Assembly: GCA_964563135.1 (NCBI GenBank)
Contig: CAZLWV010000023.1
Location: 1 to 64,000, forward strand
Length of the DNA stretch: 64,000 bases
Origin: JAAYAY01 sp964563135
GTDB lineage: Bacteria > Planctomycetota > Planctomycetia > Pirellulales > Thermoguttaceae
Direction of reading: 5' to 3'
Shown: positions 1-9,275 of the stretch, piece by piece
How the letters are laid out: each line of letters starts with the position of its first letter
Numbering within the stretch: the first letter of the stretch is position 1
Notes under the pieces: model-generated
Seen by the model: only the letters and a program-made list of their open reading frames with translations
Databases searched by the model: none
What the model was told of the DNA's origin: nothing
Position numbers and translations under genes: made by a program

Positions 1-119
1 TGACCAATGACCAATGACCACCAACCACTGACCACTGACCACTGACCAATGACCACCAACCACCAACCACCAACCACCAACCACCAACCACTGACCAATG
101 ACCACCGACCAATGACCAG
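1..119. repeat. heptamer tandem array, about 17 units
   Basis: The first 119 bases divide cleanly into 17 consecutive 7-bp units of the form (T/C)(G/A)ACCA(A/C/G). The three common versions are TGACCAA, TGACCAC and CAACCAC, with five CAACCAC units in a row in the middle. The array begins at the window edge and may continue to the left. No reading frame explains it. It is a simple-sequence array in an intergenic region upstream of the antiporter gene; function unknown. Confidence 0.85.
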
Positions 120-311
120 CCGCGCCCCCTTCCATGGCGATGCTACGATCCCACCCGATGTGTGCACCCAGCGTCATACCCTCCTATAGCGTGGGAATCT
201 GGCGAATGTTATAATTGTTGGTTTCATCGCCCTGGAGTCCTGGCGGGGGGGCGGGCGCATGGAAATCTACTTGGTCAGTGCCCCCTCTGAAGCGTCTTCA
301 AGGAATCAAAC
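120..311 (+). promoter_or_regulatory. leader region with extended -10 promoter candidate
   Basis: Bases 207-215 read TGTTATAAT, an extended -10 box (TG-n-TATAAT, hexamer at 210-215) with no recognisable -35 at 17 bp. This would start a transcript near 222, about 90 bases before the antiporter start at 312. The ribosome binding site AAGGAA lies about 7 bases before that ATG. Nothing else is seen in this stretch. Confidence 0.5.
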
Positions 312-1874
312 ATGGAAACCGAAGGGCCCGCAAAAGGCTCCTCGCCGATGGTCCTGGCGGCCATCGCTCTGCTGCTGGTGGTCTACCTTGCCGCCCTGGC
401 CGCCGGGCTGCCCCAGAGGGGCACGGCGGCGGTGGTCGGCTCCGCGCACTCTGACCAGCAGGCGCACGCTGACGTCCAGCACGCCGGGCAGCGGCAGCCG
501 CCGCCGCTGGGCATGATCGTGCCCTTTGCGCTGCTTCTGGGCGCCATCGCCGTCTTTCCCCTGACACCCGGCGTGGCCCACTGGTGGGAGCACAACCGCA
601 ACAAGTTCTACGTGGCCAGCGGCCTGGCCCTGGTGACGCTCGTTTATTACCTGCTGTTCCACGAGGTGCCGATCGAAGGCCACTTTCCGGCCAAACATGC
701 GATCGAGCCCAACCCGGCCGGGTTGAACCTGGGGACCTCGCTAACGGTGTTCAGCAATGCGATGCTGGCCGAGTTCGTGCCGTTCATCGTGCTCCTGTTC
801 AGTCTCTACACCATCAGCGGCGGCATCCGCCTGGAGGGCGACCTCAAGGCCCACCCCTCGACCAACACCTGTTTCCTGGCCATCGGTTCGCTGCTGGCCA
901 GCATCATCGGCACAACCGGGGCGGCCATGCTGCTGATCCGTCCGCTGCTGGAGACCAACCGCGAGCGGAAGCACATCAAGCACACCGTCATCTTCTTCAT
1001 CTTCGTCGTCTGCAACTGCGGCGGCTGCCTGTTGCCTACCGGCGACCCGCCCTTGTTCCTCGGCTACCTCATGGGAGTTCCCTTTCTCTGGACGTTTGCC
1101 CTGTGGAAGGAGTGGCTGTTCATCAACGGCTGCCTCCTGGTGATCTACTACGCCTGGGATCGGTTCCTCTGCTATCCGCGTGAGGCCAAGTCGGACATTG
1201 CCCGCGATGAAACTCAGGTCCGCCCGTTGCGGATGGCCGGCCTCTGGCCGAACGCGGTTCTGCTGTTGGGTGTGATTGCCACAGTAGGCCTGTTTGACCC
1301 CTCGAAGGCGGTACCGGGCACTTCCTGGCATCCGTGGGTTTTTCTGCGTGAGATGGTCCAACTGGTGCTGGTGGCGATCTCGCTGGCCCTGGGCTCCCGC
1401 GCGGTCCGGCAGGCGAACAGCTTCAGCTTTGGTGCAATCGTGGAGGTGGCGGCCCTGTTTTTCGGGATCTTCATCTGCATGCAGCCCCCGCTCCAGATCC
1501 TGGAGACCAGGGGCCCCAGCCTCGGCCTGACCGAGCCCTGGCACTACTTCTGGGCCACCGGGTCCCTTTCGTCGTTTCTCGACAATGCGCCGACCTACGT
1601 GGTGTTCTTCGAGACGGCCAAATCGGTGACGGCCAGCCTGGGACTGGAGCCGACGGTCGCCGCCACCGGCGTCTACCTCCCGTACCTGCTGGCGATCAGC
1701 CTGGGGGCGGTGTTCATGGGGGCCAACACCTACATTGGTAACGGGCCCAATTTCATGGTCAAGTCGATTGCGGAAGGCTCCGGCGTGAAGATGCCCAGCT
1801 TTTTCGGCTACATGGCGTACAGCATCGCGATCCTCGTGCCCTTGTTTCTGCTGGCGACGTTCCTGTTTCTCTGA
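312..1874 (+). CDS. sodium:proton antiporter-like / CitMHS_2-type transporter
   Basis: A 520-residue polytopic inner-membrane protein, probably a Na+/H+ antiporter of the ion transporter superfamily (NhaD/CitMHS-like, of the type annotated as putative sodium:proton antiporter in planctomycetes). It has about 11-13 hydrophobic segments. A variable hydrophilic insert follows the first segment (residues 35-65). Signature stretches are the Gly/Pro-rich GGCLLPTGDPPLFLGYLMG (around 235-255), where such transporters have a helix break, and SFLDNAPTYVVFFE (around 418-431) plus GANTYIGNGPNFMVK (around 470-485), which resemble the paired substrate-site hairpins of the superfamily. The start at 312 is supported by AAGGAA just upstream. 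The DedA gene follows after 14 bases, so the two are probably co-transcribed. Transported ion is inferred from family only. Confidence 0.8.
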   Translation: METEGPAKGSSPMVLAAIALLLVVYLAALAAGLPQRGTAAVVGSAHSDQQAHADVQHAGQRQPPPLGMIVPFALLLGAIAVFPLTPGVAHWWEHNRNKFYVASGLALVTLVYYLLFHEVPIEGHFPAKHAIEPNPAGLNLGTSLTVFSNAMLAEFVPFIVLLFSLYTISGGIRLEGDLKAHPSTNTCFLAIGSLLASIIGTTGAAMLLIRPLLETNRERKHIKHTVIFFIFVVCNCGGCLLPTGDPPLFLGYLMGVPFLWTFALWKEWLFINGCLLVIYYAWDRFLCYPREAKSDIARDETQVRPLRMAGLWPNAVLLLGVIATVGLFDPSKAVPGTSWHPWVFLREMVQLVLVAISLALGSRAVRQANSFSFGAIVEVAALFFGIFICMQPPLQILETRGPSLGLTEPWHYFWATGSLSSFLDNAPTYVVFFETAKSVTASLGLEPTVAATGVYLPYLLAISLGAVFMGANTYIGNGPNFMVKSIAEGSGVKMPSFFGYMAYSIAILVPLFLLATFLFL

Positions 1875-1888
1875 CACGCGAGCGGCCC

Positions 1889-2545
1889 ATGGAATTCCTG
1901 CAGTACGTCGTGGATCTGTTTCTCCACCTGGACAAGCACCTCGATGTGATCATCCAGGACTACGGGGCGTGGACCTACCTGATCCTGCTGGTGATCATCT
2001 TCTGCGAGACGGGTCTGGTAGTCACCCCGTTTCTTCCCGGCGATTCGCTGCTTTTCGCCGCCGGCACTTTTGCCGCACGGGGTTCCCTGAACGTGAATCT
2101 GCTATTCCTTCTGCTGTCGCTTGCCGCGGTCCTGGGAGACACGGTCAACTACTGGGCGGGGGCCTGGATCGGTCCCAAGGCGTTCAGCGGGAAGATCCCG
2201 TTTCTGAACCAGCGTCACCTGCAGAGGACCCACGAGTTCTACGAGCGCCACGGCGGCAAGACGATCATACTCGCCCGTTTCATCCCGATCATCCGCACGT
2301 TTGCCCCCTTCGTGGCGGGCATCGGGGCGATGAACTACACGCGGTTCATCGCCTACAACATCGTCGGGGGAATTGCCTGGGTGGCCCTGTTCGTCTACGG
2401 TGGATACGCTTTTGGCGGCCTGGAAACGGTCAAACATAACTTCACGCTGGTGATCGTGGCGATCATCGGGATTTCGGTGCTCCCGATCGCCGTGGAATTC
2501 CTGCGGGCCTGGCTGGCCCCGAAACCGGAGGACCCGGCGGCATGA
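1889..2545 (+). CDS. DedA family membrane protein (VTT domain)
   Basis: A 218-residue DedA/VTT-domain membrane protein. Members of this family are lipid scramblases or proton-dependent transporters needed for membrane homeostasis. The hallmark is present around residues 127-150: the ARFIPIIRTFAPFVAGIGAM block, with the conserved Arg and Pro residues, preceded by the FCETGLVVTPFLPGDSLLF re-entrant segment near residues 38-56. Four to five hydrophobic helices are visible and the length is normal. It lies 14 bases after the antiporter and upstream of terC, so it probably belongs to one membrane-stress cluster. The ribosome binding site is weak; translation may be coupled to the gene before it. 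Confidence 0.9.
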   Translation: MEFLQYVVDLFLHLDKHLDVIIQDYGAWTYLILLVIIFCETGLVVTPFLPGDSLLFAAGTFAARGSLNVNLLFLLLSLAAVLGDTVNYWAGAWIGPKAFSGKIPFLNQRHLQRTHEFYERHGGKTIILARFIPIIRTFAPFVAGIGAMNYTRFIAYNIVGGIAWVALFVYGGYAFGGLETVKHNFTLVIVAIIGISVLPIAVEFLRAWLAPKPEDPAA

Positions 2546-2711
2546 CCACCGGGAGCCGGCCCGGGTCTGGCGAGTGGGGAAAGCGCGCCGTTTTCCCCTT
2601 CCACCCAGGCAGAGTTCTGCTTCGGGGATGCCCCGATTCTCGCGCCCTGCGGCGAAGACGAGAGGGGATGCTCCCCTGCACCCGTATGCGATTCCCCTCG
2701 AGGAAAACGAT

Positions 2712-3788
2712 ATGATCTGGATCTGGATCGGTTTCATCTGCTTCGTCCTGTTGATGCTCGCCCTGGACCTGGGGGTCTTCCATCGCCATTCGCACATTAT
2801 TTCGGTGCGGGAGGCGGTGGGGTGGACGATCTTCTGGATCATTCTGGGCGTCAGCTTCACCGTGTTCGTCTACTTTGGATACGAGAACCACTGGATGGAC
2901 ATGGGAGCGAAGCCCGACGCGGTCGACGGGCTGGTGAACGACGGCGTGAAGGCGTCGGTGAAGTACCTGACCGGTTACGTGCTGGAGAAGTCGCTGAGCG
3001 TGGACAACATCTTCGTCATCGCCATGCTGTTCAGCTTCTTCGCGGTGCCCCGCATGTACCAGCACCGGGTCCTGTTCTGGGGCATCATGGGGGCCCTGGT
3101 TCTCCGCGGCGTGATGATCCTCGTCGGGGCGACGCTGATCGCCAAGTTTCACTGGATCCTGTATCTGTTCGGGGTGTTTCTGATCATCACCGGCCTGAAG
3201 ATGCTGGTGGCGAAATCGGGCCATTCCGATCCGAACCACAACATCATGGTTCGGGCTGTCCGGCGGATCTGGCCCGTTACCGGCCGATTCCACGGGGAGC
3301 ATTTCGTGGTGCGTGCCGGATCGACGGCCTCGCACGAGAGCGAGACGCCCGGCGCGGTCGTGCTGGTCGACGAGATCGTGGAGCGGACCCGGCCCGGCAC
3401 GCTGATGCTCACGCCGCTGGCCCTGGCGCTGGTGGTGGTCGAAACGACCGACGTCGTCTTTGCCGTGGACTCGATTCCCGCGATCTTCGCCATCACGGCC
3501 GACCCGTTCCTGGTCTTCACGAGCAACGTCTTCGCCATTCTCGGGCTGCGGTCGATCTACTTCGCCCTGGACGGTATGATGAACACGTTCCGCTACCTGA
3601 AAGTGTCGCTTTCGCTGGTGCTGGTCCTGGTGGGCGTCAAGATGCTGACGGTCCACTGGCTCAAGGAATGGCTGGGAGAACACTTCAACCTCTATCTGCT
3701 GGGGCTGGTGCTGGCGATCCTCACGGCGGGCGTGGTCGCGTCGTTGATGGTGGCCGATCGGGAGGAGAAGGACTCCGCCCATCGCTGA
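2712..3788 (+). CDS. TerC family integral membrane protein
   Basis: A TerC/Alx-type membrane protein of 358 residues. Family members are linked to tellurite resistance, pH response and manganese export at the inner membrane. The open frame extends upstream to 2574, but the start at 2712 is preferred because GAGGAAA sits just before it and the protein then begins directly with the first hydrophobic helix (MIWIWIGFICFVLLMLALDL), as in relatives. Conserved pieces are SLSVDNIFVIAMLF (around residues 96-109), with its buried Asp, and VVETTDVVFAVDSIPAIFAI (around 240-260), with the second Asp cluster. A soluble loop at about 165-225 separates the two halves. The 166-base gap before it holds a small GGGGA/TCCCC hairpin but no convincing manganese riboswitch. 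Confidence 0.9.
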   Translation: MIWIWIGFICFVLLMLALDLGVFHRHSHIISVREAVGWTIFWIILGVSFTVFVYFGYENHWMDMGAKPDAVDGLVNDGVKASVKYLTGYVLEKSLSVDNIFVIAMLFSFFAVPRMYQHRVLFWGIMGALVLRGVMILVGATLIAKFHWILYLFGVFLIITGLKMLVAKSGHSDPNHNIMVRAVRRIWPVTGRFHGEHFVVRAGSTASHESETPGAVVLVDEIVERTRPGTLMLTPLALALVVVETTDVVFAVDSIPAIFAITADPFLVFTSNVFAILGLRSIYFALDGMMNTFRYLKVSLSLVLVLVGVKMLTVHWLKEWLGEHFNLYLLGLVLAILTAGVVASLMVADREEKDSAHR

Positions 3789-3863
3789 GGCCCCCAGGCC
3801 CGCGCCGACTCGTGATTCCCGACCCCCGAAACGTCCGCCCTGCAACGCCCGAGGAAGCAAACC

Positions 3864-5126
3864 GTGTCGGAATCGTCGCCCACCTCGACAACCCTTCGCA
3901 CCGCATGGCTGGTCGTCATCCTGCTCATGCCGGTGGCCCTGCTGAACTACCTGGACCGCCAGATGCTCGCGGCGATGAAGTACTCCGTGATGGGAGACAT
4001 TCCCACGATCGGCTCGGAAGAGAACTGGGGATTCATGCTAGGGCAGTTCAAGTGGGTTTACGCGTTTCTCAGCCCGATCGGAGGCTACGTGGCCGATCGT
4101 TTCAGCCGGCGGCTGACGATCTGTGGCAGCCTGTTCGTGTGGTCGGCCGTCACCTGGTGGACCGGCCACGTCGACAGCTACAACGAGCTGCTCTGGGCGC
4201 GATCGCTGATGGGCATCAGCGAGGCCTTCTACATCCCGGCGGGGCTGGCGCTGATCGCCGACTACCACCTGGGTCGCACGCGGTCGCGGGCGGTGGGGCT
4301 GCACCAGATGGCGATCTACTGCGGCGTGATTGTCGGCGGCTTCGGCGGGTATGTGGCCGACGCGCCGAATCTCGGCTGGCGGCTCGCCTTCGACGCCTGC
4401 GGGATTTTTGGAATCCTCTACACGCTCCCGCTGATCGCCTTGCTCCGCGATCCGCCGAGGCTCGGCAGCCAGACGGCCCAGCGCAAGACCTCACCGGTCC
4501 GGGCGGTGACGGAGCTGCTGTGCAACGTGTCGTTCATTTTGTTGGTACTGTACTTCACGCTGCCGGCGCTGGCGGGCTGGGTGGTGCGCGACTGGATGCC
4601 CGCGATTCTCAAGCAGCAGTTCAACATTGGCCAGGGCAAGGCGGGGGTGGCCGCCACGCTGTACTGGCAGGCCGCCGCGATCGTGGGCGCGGTGCTCGGC
4701 GGTTGGCTGGCCGACCGCTGGATGCGGCGACTGGACCGCGGTCGGATCCTGGTAAGCGCGATCGGGATGAGTTTCATCGTGCCGGCGATTTTCGGGGTGG
4801 GCAACGCCGGCTCGCTGGGCGTGGCGGTGGCCTTCCTGATCCTTTTTGGACTCGGCTGGGGCTTCTTCGACTGCAACAACATGCCCATCCTCTGCCAGAT
4901 CGTGCGTCCGGACCTGCGGGCCACCGGCTACGGGATCATGAACCTGGTGAGCATCAGTTGCGGCGGACTGGCCGACTGGGGCTTCGGTGCCCTCCGCGAC
5001 AGCCAGGTGCCGCTCAACGTGATCTTCGGCATCTTTGCGAGCACGGCAATCCTGTCGATCGTGATCGTGCTCTTGATCAGGCCGAAGCAGGAGCTGATCG
5101 ACCGAGCGCCGGCGGACGGGTGCTGA
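3864..5126 (+). CDS. MFS transporter
   Basis: A 420-residue major facilitator superfamily permease with twelve hydrophobic segments. The first helix ends in LLNYLDRQML, the usual entry motif of many organic-anion and sugar-acid MFS carriers. The loop motif GGYVADRFSRRLTI between helices 2 and 3 is the MFS motif A, and the second half repeats it as GGWLADRWMRRLDRGR. The start is GTG at 3864, supported by GAGGAA about 8 bases upstream. The substrate cannot be told from sequence. It is the last gene of the rightward membrane-protein run, 75 bases after terC. Confidence 0.88.
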   Translation: MSESSPTSTTLRTAWLVVILLMPVALLNYLDRQMLAAMKYSVMGDIPTIGSEENWGFMLGQFKWVYAFLSPIGGYVADRFSRRLTICGSLFVWSAVTWWTGHVDSYNELLWARSLMGISEAFYIPAGLALIADYHLGRTRSRAVGLHQMAIYCGVIVGGFGGYVADAPNLGWRLAFDACGIFGILYTLPLIALLRDPPRLGSQTAQRKTSPVRAVTELLCNVSFILLVLYFTLPALAGWVVRDWMPAILKQQFNIGQGKAGVAATLYWQAAAIVGAVLGGWLADRWMRRLDRGRILVSAIGMSFIVPAIFGVGNAGSLGVAVAFLILFGLGWGFFDCNNMPILCQIVRPDLRATGYGIMNLVSISCGGLADWGFGALRDSQVPLNVIFGIFASTAILSIVIVLLIRPKQELIDRAPADGC

Positions 5127-5423
5127 AGTCTGCATGGAAGAGGCTCAGGCCACCCCAGGGGAGGCCGCAGAAAGCGGGTTATCCGCCGGCGAGCATCGAC
5201 TGCGCAGGCGTCAAGCAGTGCCGATCTCGGCGAGAGCCGGGCGAACCCCAGGACGGGGCTGGGCGGCCCCAGGCCTCGCGCCACGGAGGGTGTCTTCGCG
5301 TGAAGAACGGCTGATCCTGGCGAGGAGGTTGACCAAGTCCGGCAAACCGGCCGACCTATACCACGAGCAGGCAGCGGGGACCGGAAGACCCACGCATGGA
5401 GACTGGCCACGGCGGGCAACGGC
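5127..5423. other. convergent intergenic gap, no gene seen
   Basis: About 300 bases between the MFS gene and the leftward SEC-C gene. Open frames run through on several strands but none has a ribosome binding site or family resemblance. No strong hairpin with a T-run was found. Confidence 0.5.
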
Positions 5424-7568
5424 TCAGCCCATGCCGGGCGTCCAGAGCTTGGGTTTCTCGCCTTCGCTGCGTCCCATGGCGCTGTCGGGGGTCCAGATCT
5501 TGCCGGGCTCCTGGGCCGAGGAGTCGCCGGGCACGATGATCGCGGGCCCGGCAGCCGCCTGCCCACCGGGCGGAATGGCCAGCGATCCATCGGGCCGCAG
5601 GACGCCCATCTGCATCAGCAGCCGCGTGAGCGCCTCGATCACGCCCGGCTCGCGTCCATGGCGGGTCTCGAAGTGGGAAAGGAGACGGGCGACCTCCTCC
5701 CCCTCCATCCGCTCGAAGCGCAAGGTCATCTCCATCATATCCCAGTTGGCGCAGGAACCGCCGCGTTCGAGGGTCGCTCGGCGGCCGGACTCGATCAGTT
5801 CGATGGCCTCGTCGGGATCGTCGGTCATCCGCGCCAGCAGCCGGTAGGCCTGCAGCCGCTCGTCGCGTGCCGCAAGACTCTCGCGCCCGACCAGTTCGCG
5901 TCCGAACCGTTCTACAGCAGCCTGCGCCCCAAAGGAGACGGCCCGCCGGTAACCGGCGAGCACATCGTCGTCGGAGATCTTCGTCACGTCGACGCGGGCC
6001 AACCGGACCAGGGGCAGGCTCGTGATGGGAGTCACCGTAGCGTCGATCGTCTGGAGGGTCGGCAAGCCGAGCTCGGAACGCAACCGATTCGTATCGAACC
6101 TCGCCCCGCTCTGTTCGAGCCAGAAGTCGATCACCATGATGGCGGCAAGCAGTTTGACGCGACAGGCAGGATCGCCGGCTGCCTGGCGGGGCGTTTTGCC
6201 GGCGAGAAGTCCCAGAGGCATTTCGACCCATCGAGCAAGCAGAACATCGGCCAGGTACTGGTCGGCGAGTTTCTGAAACGCCTCTCGCGACGACCCGTCC
6301 GGGAGCCGCCACTGGCGGTTCAGCAGGTCGTGAGTCCGCGAAGCGTTTCCCGAGGGCTTGGCCAGCGGCTCCACCTCGCTGTCGACCTGGCGAAGCAACT
6401 GGTTGATCAGGGGCCGATCCTGCTCGAGGACTTCAAAACACTCGAGGCGGGCATCGCGGTCGGTTTCCTTGCCGTAGAAGACTCCGTGGCAGACGACGCG
6501 GGGCACGGCGGCGAAATCGAGAACTGCGTCGGCCTCCGGGGCCGGCTTATCGAAGAACAGATAGACCGCCTTGGGCGGCGGAGCATCGTCCTGGCGATTC
6601 ATCGCCCGCGGATCCATGGGAGCCTGGGCGATCCGAGGCGACGCCGAGAAGACCTCCTGCAGCTTCGCGGCGTCCTTGATCATGTAGCTCACTTCGAACA
6701 CGTGGAGTTCGTCGCCGAACGGGTCATCGGAGAGGAAGAGCGCCAGGCTCTGCGCCTCAACGGCCTCCTCCAGCCCCACGTCGAGCGTGGCAAAGCGGTT
6801 GAGAGCCTCGATCGCCCCCTTGGAATCGGCCATCCAGGACCGCAGCTTTGCCAGATTCCGCCACACGGCGGTGGACTGGGGAGCGATGCGGGTCAGTTCG
6901 GCCATTTTGGCCGCGGCCTCCGACCAGCGAGCCTGGCCGGCGAGCCGGAATGCGGCGTCGAAGTCGGCCTTCCACGGTGCATCGTCGGGACACTGCTGCA
7001 ACCCCCTTCCGTCCTTGACAACCAGCGGCACGTTCTGCATGGCGTTGAGCCGCATGAGGATCTCCATCGCCGGGTCGTCCTGGCCGACGATCGACGCCAG
7101 GAACAGGGCCAATGCCCGTGCGGCCAGAAAGTGATCCTCCGAGAGCAACACCTGGACGATCGCGCTGATGGACTCGTAGAGCCGCCCCGAGAAGTTTCCC
7201 TCCGAGGCCGCGATGGCCTTCTCGAGAATGGGTAGCGCCACCTGCCCGCCCTCATCCAGCGCCGTGAGCGTCGCCAGTTCGCACAAGGCCAACGGATTGC
7301 CGGGATGGTGCTGGGAGAACTCCAGGACGGCCTTTCGGGCATCCTCGTCCCGGCCGGTCACGCGCAGCAGCAGCGTCTTGGTGGCCATCAAACAGGCTCG
7401 GTTCGGATTGGACTGCTCCAGGCGTTCGATATGGGAGAGGCAAGCAATGTACTGCTCGCCCTCGATCATGCGTTCGATCTTCTGGAGATCCCCGAGAAGG
7501 TCCTTGCAGCAGAACTTGATTTTCTTCCCACTTCCACAAGGGCACGGGGAATAGGCGTCTATCGGCAT
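5424..7568 (-). CDS. SEC-C metal-binding domain protein with TPR-like repeats
   Basis: A 714-residue cytoplasmic protein of unknown role. The N-terminus carries a SEC-C zinc motif, CPCGSGKKIKFCC (residues 8-20), as found at the end of SecA and in many unrelated adaptor proteins. Residues 25-300 are rich in helical, TPR-like pairs (for example FDAAFRLAGQARWSEAAAKM followed by AVWRNLAKLRSWMADSKGAI). The middle and C-terminal parts match no family I know. The C-terminus ends in a Pro/Gly-rich, probably disordered tail with two similar pieces (KIWTPDSAMG and KLWTPGMG). The open frame continues to 7745, but the ATG at 7568 is preferred because the SEC-C motif then follows at the very start, as is usual. 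It stands alone, without a clear operon partner. Confidence 0.7.
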   Translation of the reverse strand: MPIDAYSPCPCGSGKKIKFCCKDLLGDLQKIERMIEGEQYIACLSHIERLEQSNPNRACLMATKTLLLRVTGRDEDARKAVLEFSQHHPGNPLALCELATLTALDEGGQVALPILEKAIAASEGNFSGRLYESISAIVQVLLSEDHFLAARALALFLASIVGQDDPAMEILMRLNAMQNVPLVVKDGRGLQQCPDDAPWKADFDAAFRLAGQARWSEAAAKMAELTRIAPQSTAVWRNLAKLRSWMADSKGAIEALNRFATLDVGLEEAVEAQSLALFLSDDPFGDELHVFEVSYMIKDAAKLQEVFSASPRIAQAPMDPRAMNRQDDAPPPKAVYLFFDKPAPEADAVLDFAAVPRVVCHGVFYGKETDRDARLECFEVLEQDRPLINQLLRQVDSEVEPLAKPSGNASRTHDLLNRQWRLPDGSSREAFQKLADQYLADVLLARWVEMPLGLLAGKTPRQAAGDPACRVKLLAAIMVIDFWLEQSGARFDTNRLRSELGLPTLQTIDATVTPITSLPLVRLARVDVTKISDDDVLAGYRRAVSFGAQAAVERFGRELVGRESLAARDERLQAYRLLARMTDDPDEAIELIESGRRATLERGGSCANWDMMEMTLRFERMEGEEVARLLSHFETRHGREPGVIEALTRLLMQMGVLRPDGSLAIPPGGQAAAGPAIIVPGDSSAQEPGKIWTPDSAMGRSEGEKPKLWTPGMG

Positions 7569-8021
7569 TGGGAACACCGTGGGTTGGCGTGGTTTCCTGG
7601 TAAGGCAGCGAACAAAACAAGCCATGGGCCCCCGAGAGGGCCGGTTGGTCGGTACGGGCAAGAGGCGGCAATTGGTGGCGGGGAGGGTCGGAAATCGCCC
7701 CTGGTCTTCGTTTTCCCCCAACCAGCCTGGCCGCCAAGCCAGCACCCGTCAGAGGGGATTGCGTCGCGCCGTCAACTGCTCCTCGTCTAACCCGATCCTG
7801 CATGACGCCCCGGAACGGCCGAGCGACAAGCCTTGATCGTAACATACCGGCCGGTTGTTGACGAGCCACGGAAAACCGAGCCCCGCGCAGGATGCCTTCC
7901 GCGGGGCCGGCCGGATCAGGGGACAGGGACGCACGTTCAGAATGCCTATGTCGGCCGGGGAGGAAGGCGAACCGGCAAGAGAAGCGGCAGACCCAGGATT
8001 GTCGTCCGCACTGCGGCCAGG
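7569..8021. other. intergenic region, no supported gene
   Basis: About 450 bases between two leftward genes. A short leftward frame (7749-7934) is present but has no ribosome binding site and no likeness to a known protein. No RNA gene or strong hairpin was recognised. The upstream promoter of the SEC-C gene should be here but I see no clear -35/-10 pair. Confidence 0.45.
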
Positions 8022-8912
8022 TCAGACGCTGACGGTGTCGACATCCATGGAAGCCATCTTTCTGAGTTCCATGGCCTGATAATGGCGGCAGATACCGGGG
8101 AGCGAGCCACCGACAACGGCGGTACATATCACGCCGCCCAGAATGAGGGGAAAATAGACGGCATAGGGTTGCGAAACCAGCCAGGCGACCAGGCCCGCCA
8201 CCAGGCAGGCCACGCCAAACGCGACCAGGCCGACGCTGAGCGAGATGACCGATCGGCGGGCCTTTCCGAGGCCGCTGAGAAGGCCGATCATCGCTCCCAG
8301 GCATCCGCACATCGAACCGCCGATGGCTCCGATCCATCCTGCCGTCCTGTCGGTCCACCAGGCTTTTGCAGGGGACAGTGCCGCCAGACCATTGGGGTAC
8401 TGGACCAGCCGGAGTTCGCCCAGCTTCACGGTACCGGGTCCTGGGAGGGCCAGGTTCAGCTCCAGTCTGCTGGGAGGTCCCGTCTTTGCGTCGCTGACAA
8501 AGGGGAGCATGAATGGGCGCCAGTTTGAAGTGCCCCGCAGGCTCCCCATGGGACCGGAGTCTCCCAGTGTCCTGGAGAAATACGCACCTCCGCCGGGAAA
8601 ATGGTTCCACATCTCCAGGTAGCCGGTACCACGAACCCCTTCATAGCTGACGGTCCCCGTCAACGCATACTGCGTGGTGGTGATTTTCGGATGCTCGAGG
8701 GAGATCAGCGCCGCGTTCAGCGGCAGTTCGGTCGCATTGCGGATGGCCAGGTATTCGTCGGGGCCGGCCCCGCCGCCTGGCTGGATTTCGCCGGCGAGCA
8801 GTTGCCCCTTCTGCTGCACCTCGCTCCAGCGAATGCTGAGAACGAGCTCCTCTTGTCCTGCGGCCGGCCGACACGCAAGAACCACGACACTAAGTGCGAT
8901 CAGAAGTCTCAT
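8022..8912 (-). CDS. signal-peptide protein with C-terminal membrane helices
   Basis: A 296-residue protein that I do not recognise. It opens with a signal peptide (MRLLIALSVVVLACRPAAGQ, cleavage probably after AAG or AGQ), followed by about 160 residues of beta-rich exported domain and then three hydrophobic helices near residues 190-275. The last 20 residues are hydrophilic. The longer frame reaches 9056 from a TTG, but the ATG at 8912 starts the signal peptide and has a purine-rich AAGGAGATGGAG before it. It overlaps the end of the upstream DUF2089 gene by 23 bases, so the two are almost certainly co-transcribed and translationally coupled. This suggests an envelope protein tied to that regulator, but its function is unknown. 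Confidence 0.65.
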   Translation of the reverse strand: MRLLIALSVVVLACRPAAGQEELVLSIRWSEVQQKGQLLAGEIQPGGGAGPDEYLAIRNATELPLNAALISLEHPKITTTQYALTGTVSYEGVRGTGYLEMWNHFPGGGAYFSRTLGDSGPMGSLRGTSNWRPFMLPFVSDAKTGPPSRLELNLALPGPGTVKLGELRLVQYPNGLAALSPAKAWWTDRTAGWIGAIGGSMCGCLGAMIGLLSGLGKARRSVISLSVGLVAFGVACLVAGLVAWLVSQPYAVYFPLILGGVICTAVVGGSLPGICRHYQAMELRKMASMDVDTVSV

Positions 8913-9255
8913 GATGATTCTCCATCTCCTTCCGATGGGCTCGTGACAGCAGCTTGAGAGTCTGGACATCGATCTTCCCGTCGGCGTATTGCGCTCGCAG
9001 CAGGCGTTCGAAGTCGGACAAGGAACGGTTTTCGTCGACCACTCTGATCTTGGCAATCAACCGGTCGAGCCGGAGCCGGATGGTCGGGTAGGTGACGCCG
9101 TAGGCAGCGGCCAGTTCCTTCAGGGATCCGCTTGCCAGCACGAACCGCTTGACGAAGGCAAGATCCTCGTCGTCGAGAAAATTGAGCCAGGTTTCTTGCG
9201 GCACGTTTTCCTGCATGACACTCATATCCCGGGGAGTCAAAGCCGCCGGCTGCAC
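8890..9255 (-). CDS. DUF2089 family helix-turn-helix regulator
   Basis: A 121-residue probable DNA-binding protein of the DUF2089 family. The core reads WLNFLDDEDLAFVKRFVLAS, then GSLKELAAAYGVTYPTIRLR (around residues 43-62), which looks like a sigma-region-4 type helix-turn-helix. The N-terminal zinc ribbon found in some DUF2089 proteins is absent. The GTG at 9255 is chosen because GGAG lies 10 bases upstream; ATGs at 9225 and 9216 are possible alternatives with poorer sites. It is the first gene of a two-gene unit with the membrane protein that follows and overlaps it. An AT-rich promoter lies just upstream. Probably a transcription factor for its own unit; that is inference. Confidence 0.78.
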   Translation of the reverse strand: MQPAALTPRDMSVMQENVPQETWLNFLDDEDLAFVKRFVLASGSLKELAAAYGVTYPTIRLRLDRLIAKIRVVDENRSLSDFERLLRAQYADGKIDVQTLKLLSRAHRKEMENHHETSDRT

Positions 9256-9275
9256 AATAATTCAACTCCAGATTC

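Noticed and set aside
2546..2711. Possible manganese (yybP-ykoY) riboswitch before terC
   Set aside because: A small GGGGA/TCCCC hairpin is present but the conserved paired loops of the riboswitch could not be recognised.
2822..5314. 830-residue plus-strand frame across terC and the MFS gene
   Set aside because: Runs across two well-supported genes in another frame and is Arg/Gly/Pro-rich with no domains.
7749..7934. 61-residue minus-strand frame between the SEC-C gene and the membrane protein
   Set aside because: No ribosome binding site, shadow-like composition and no known family.
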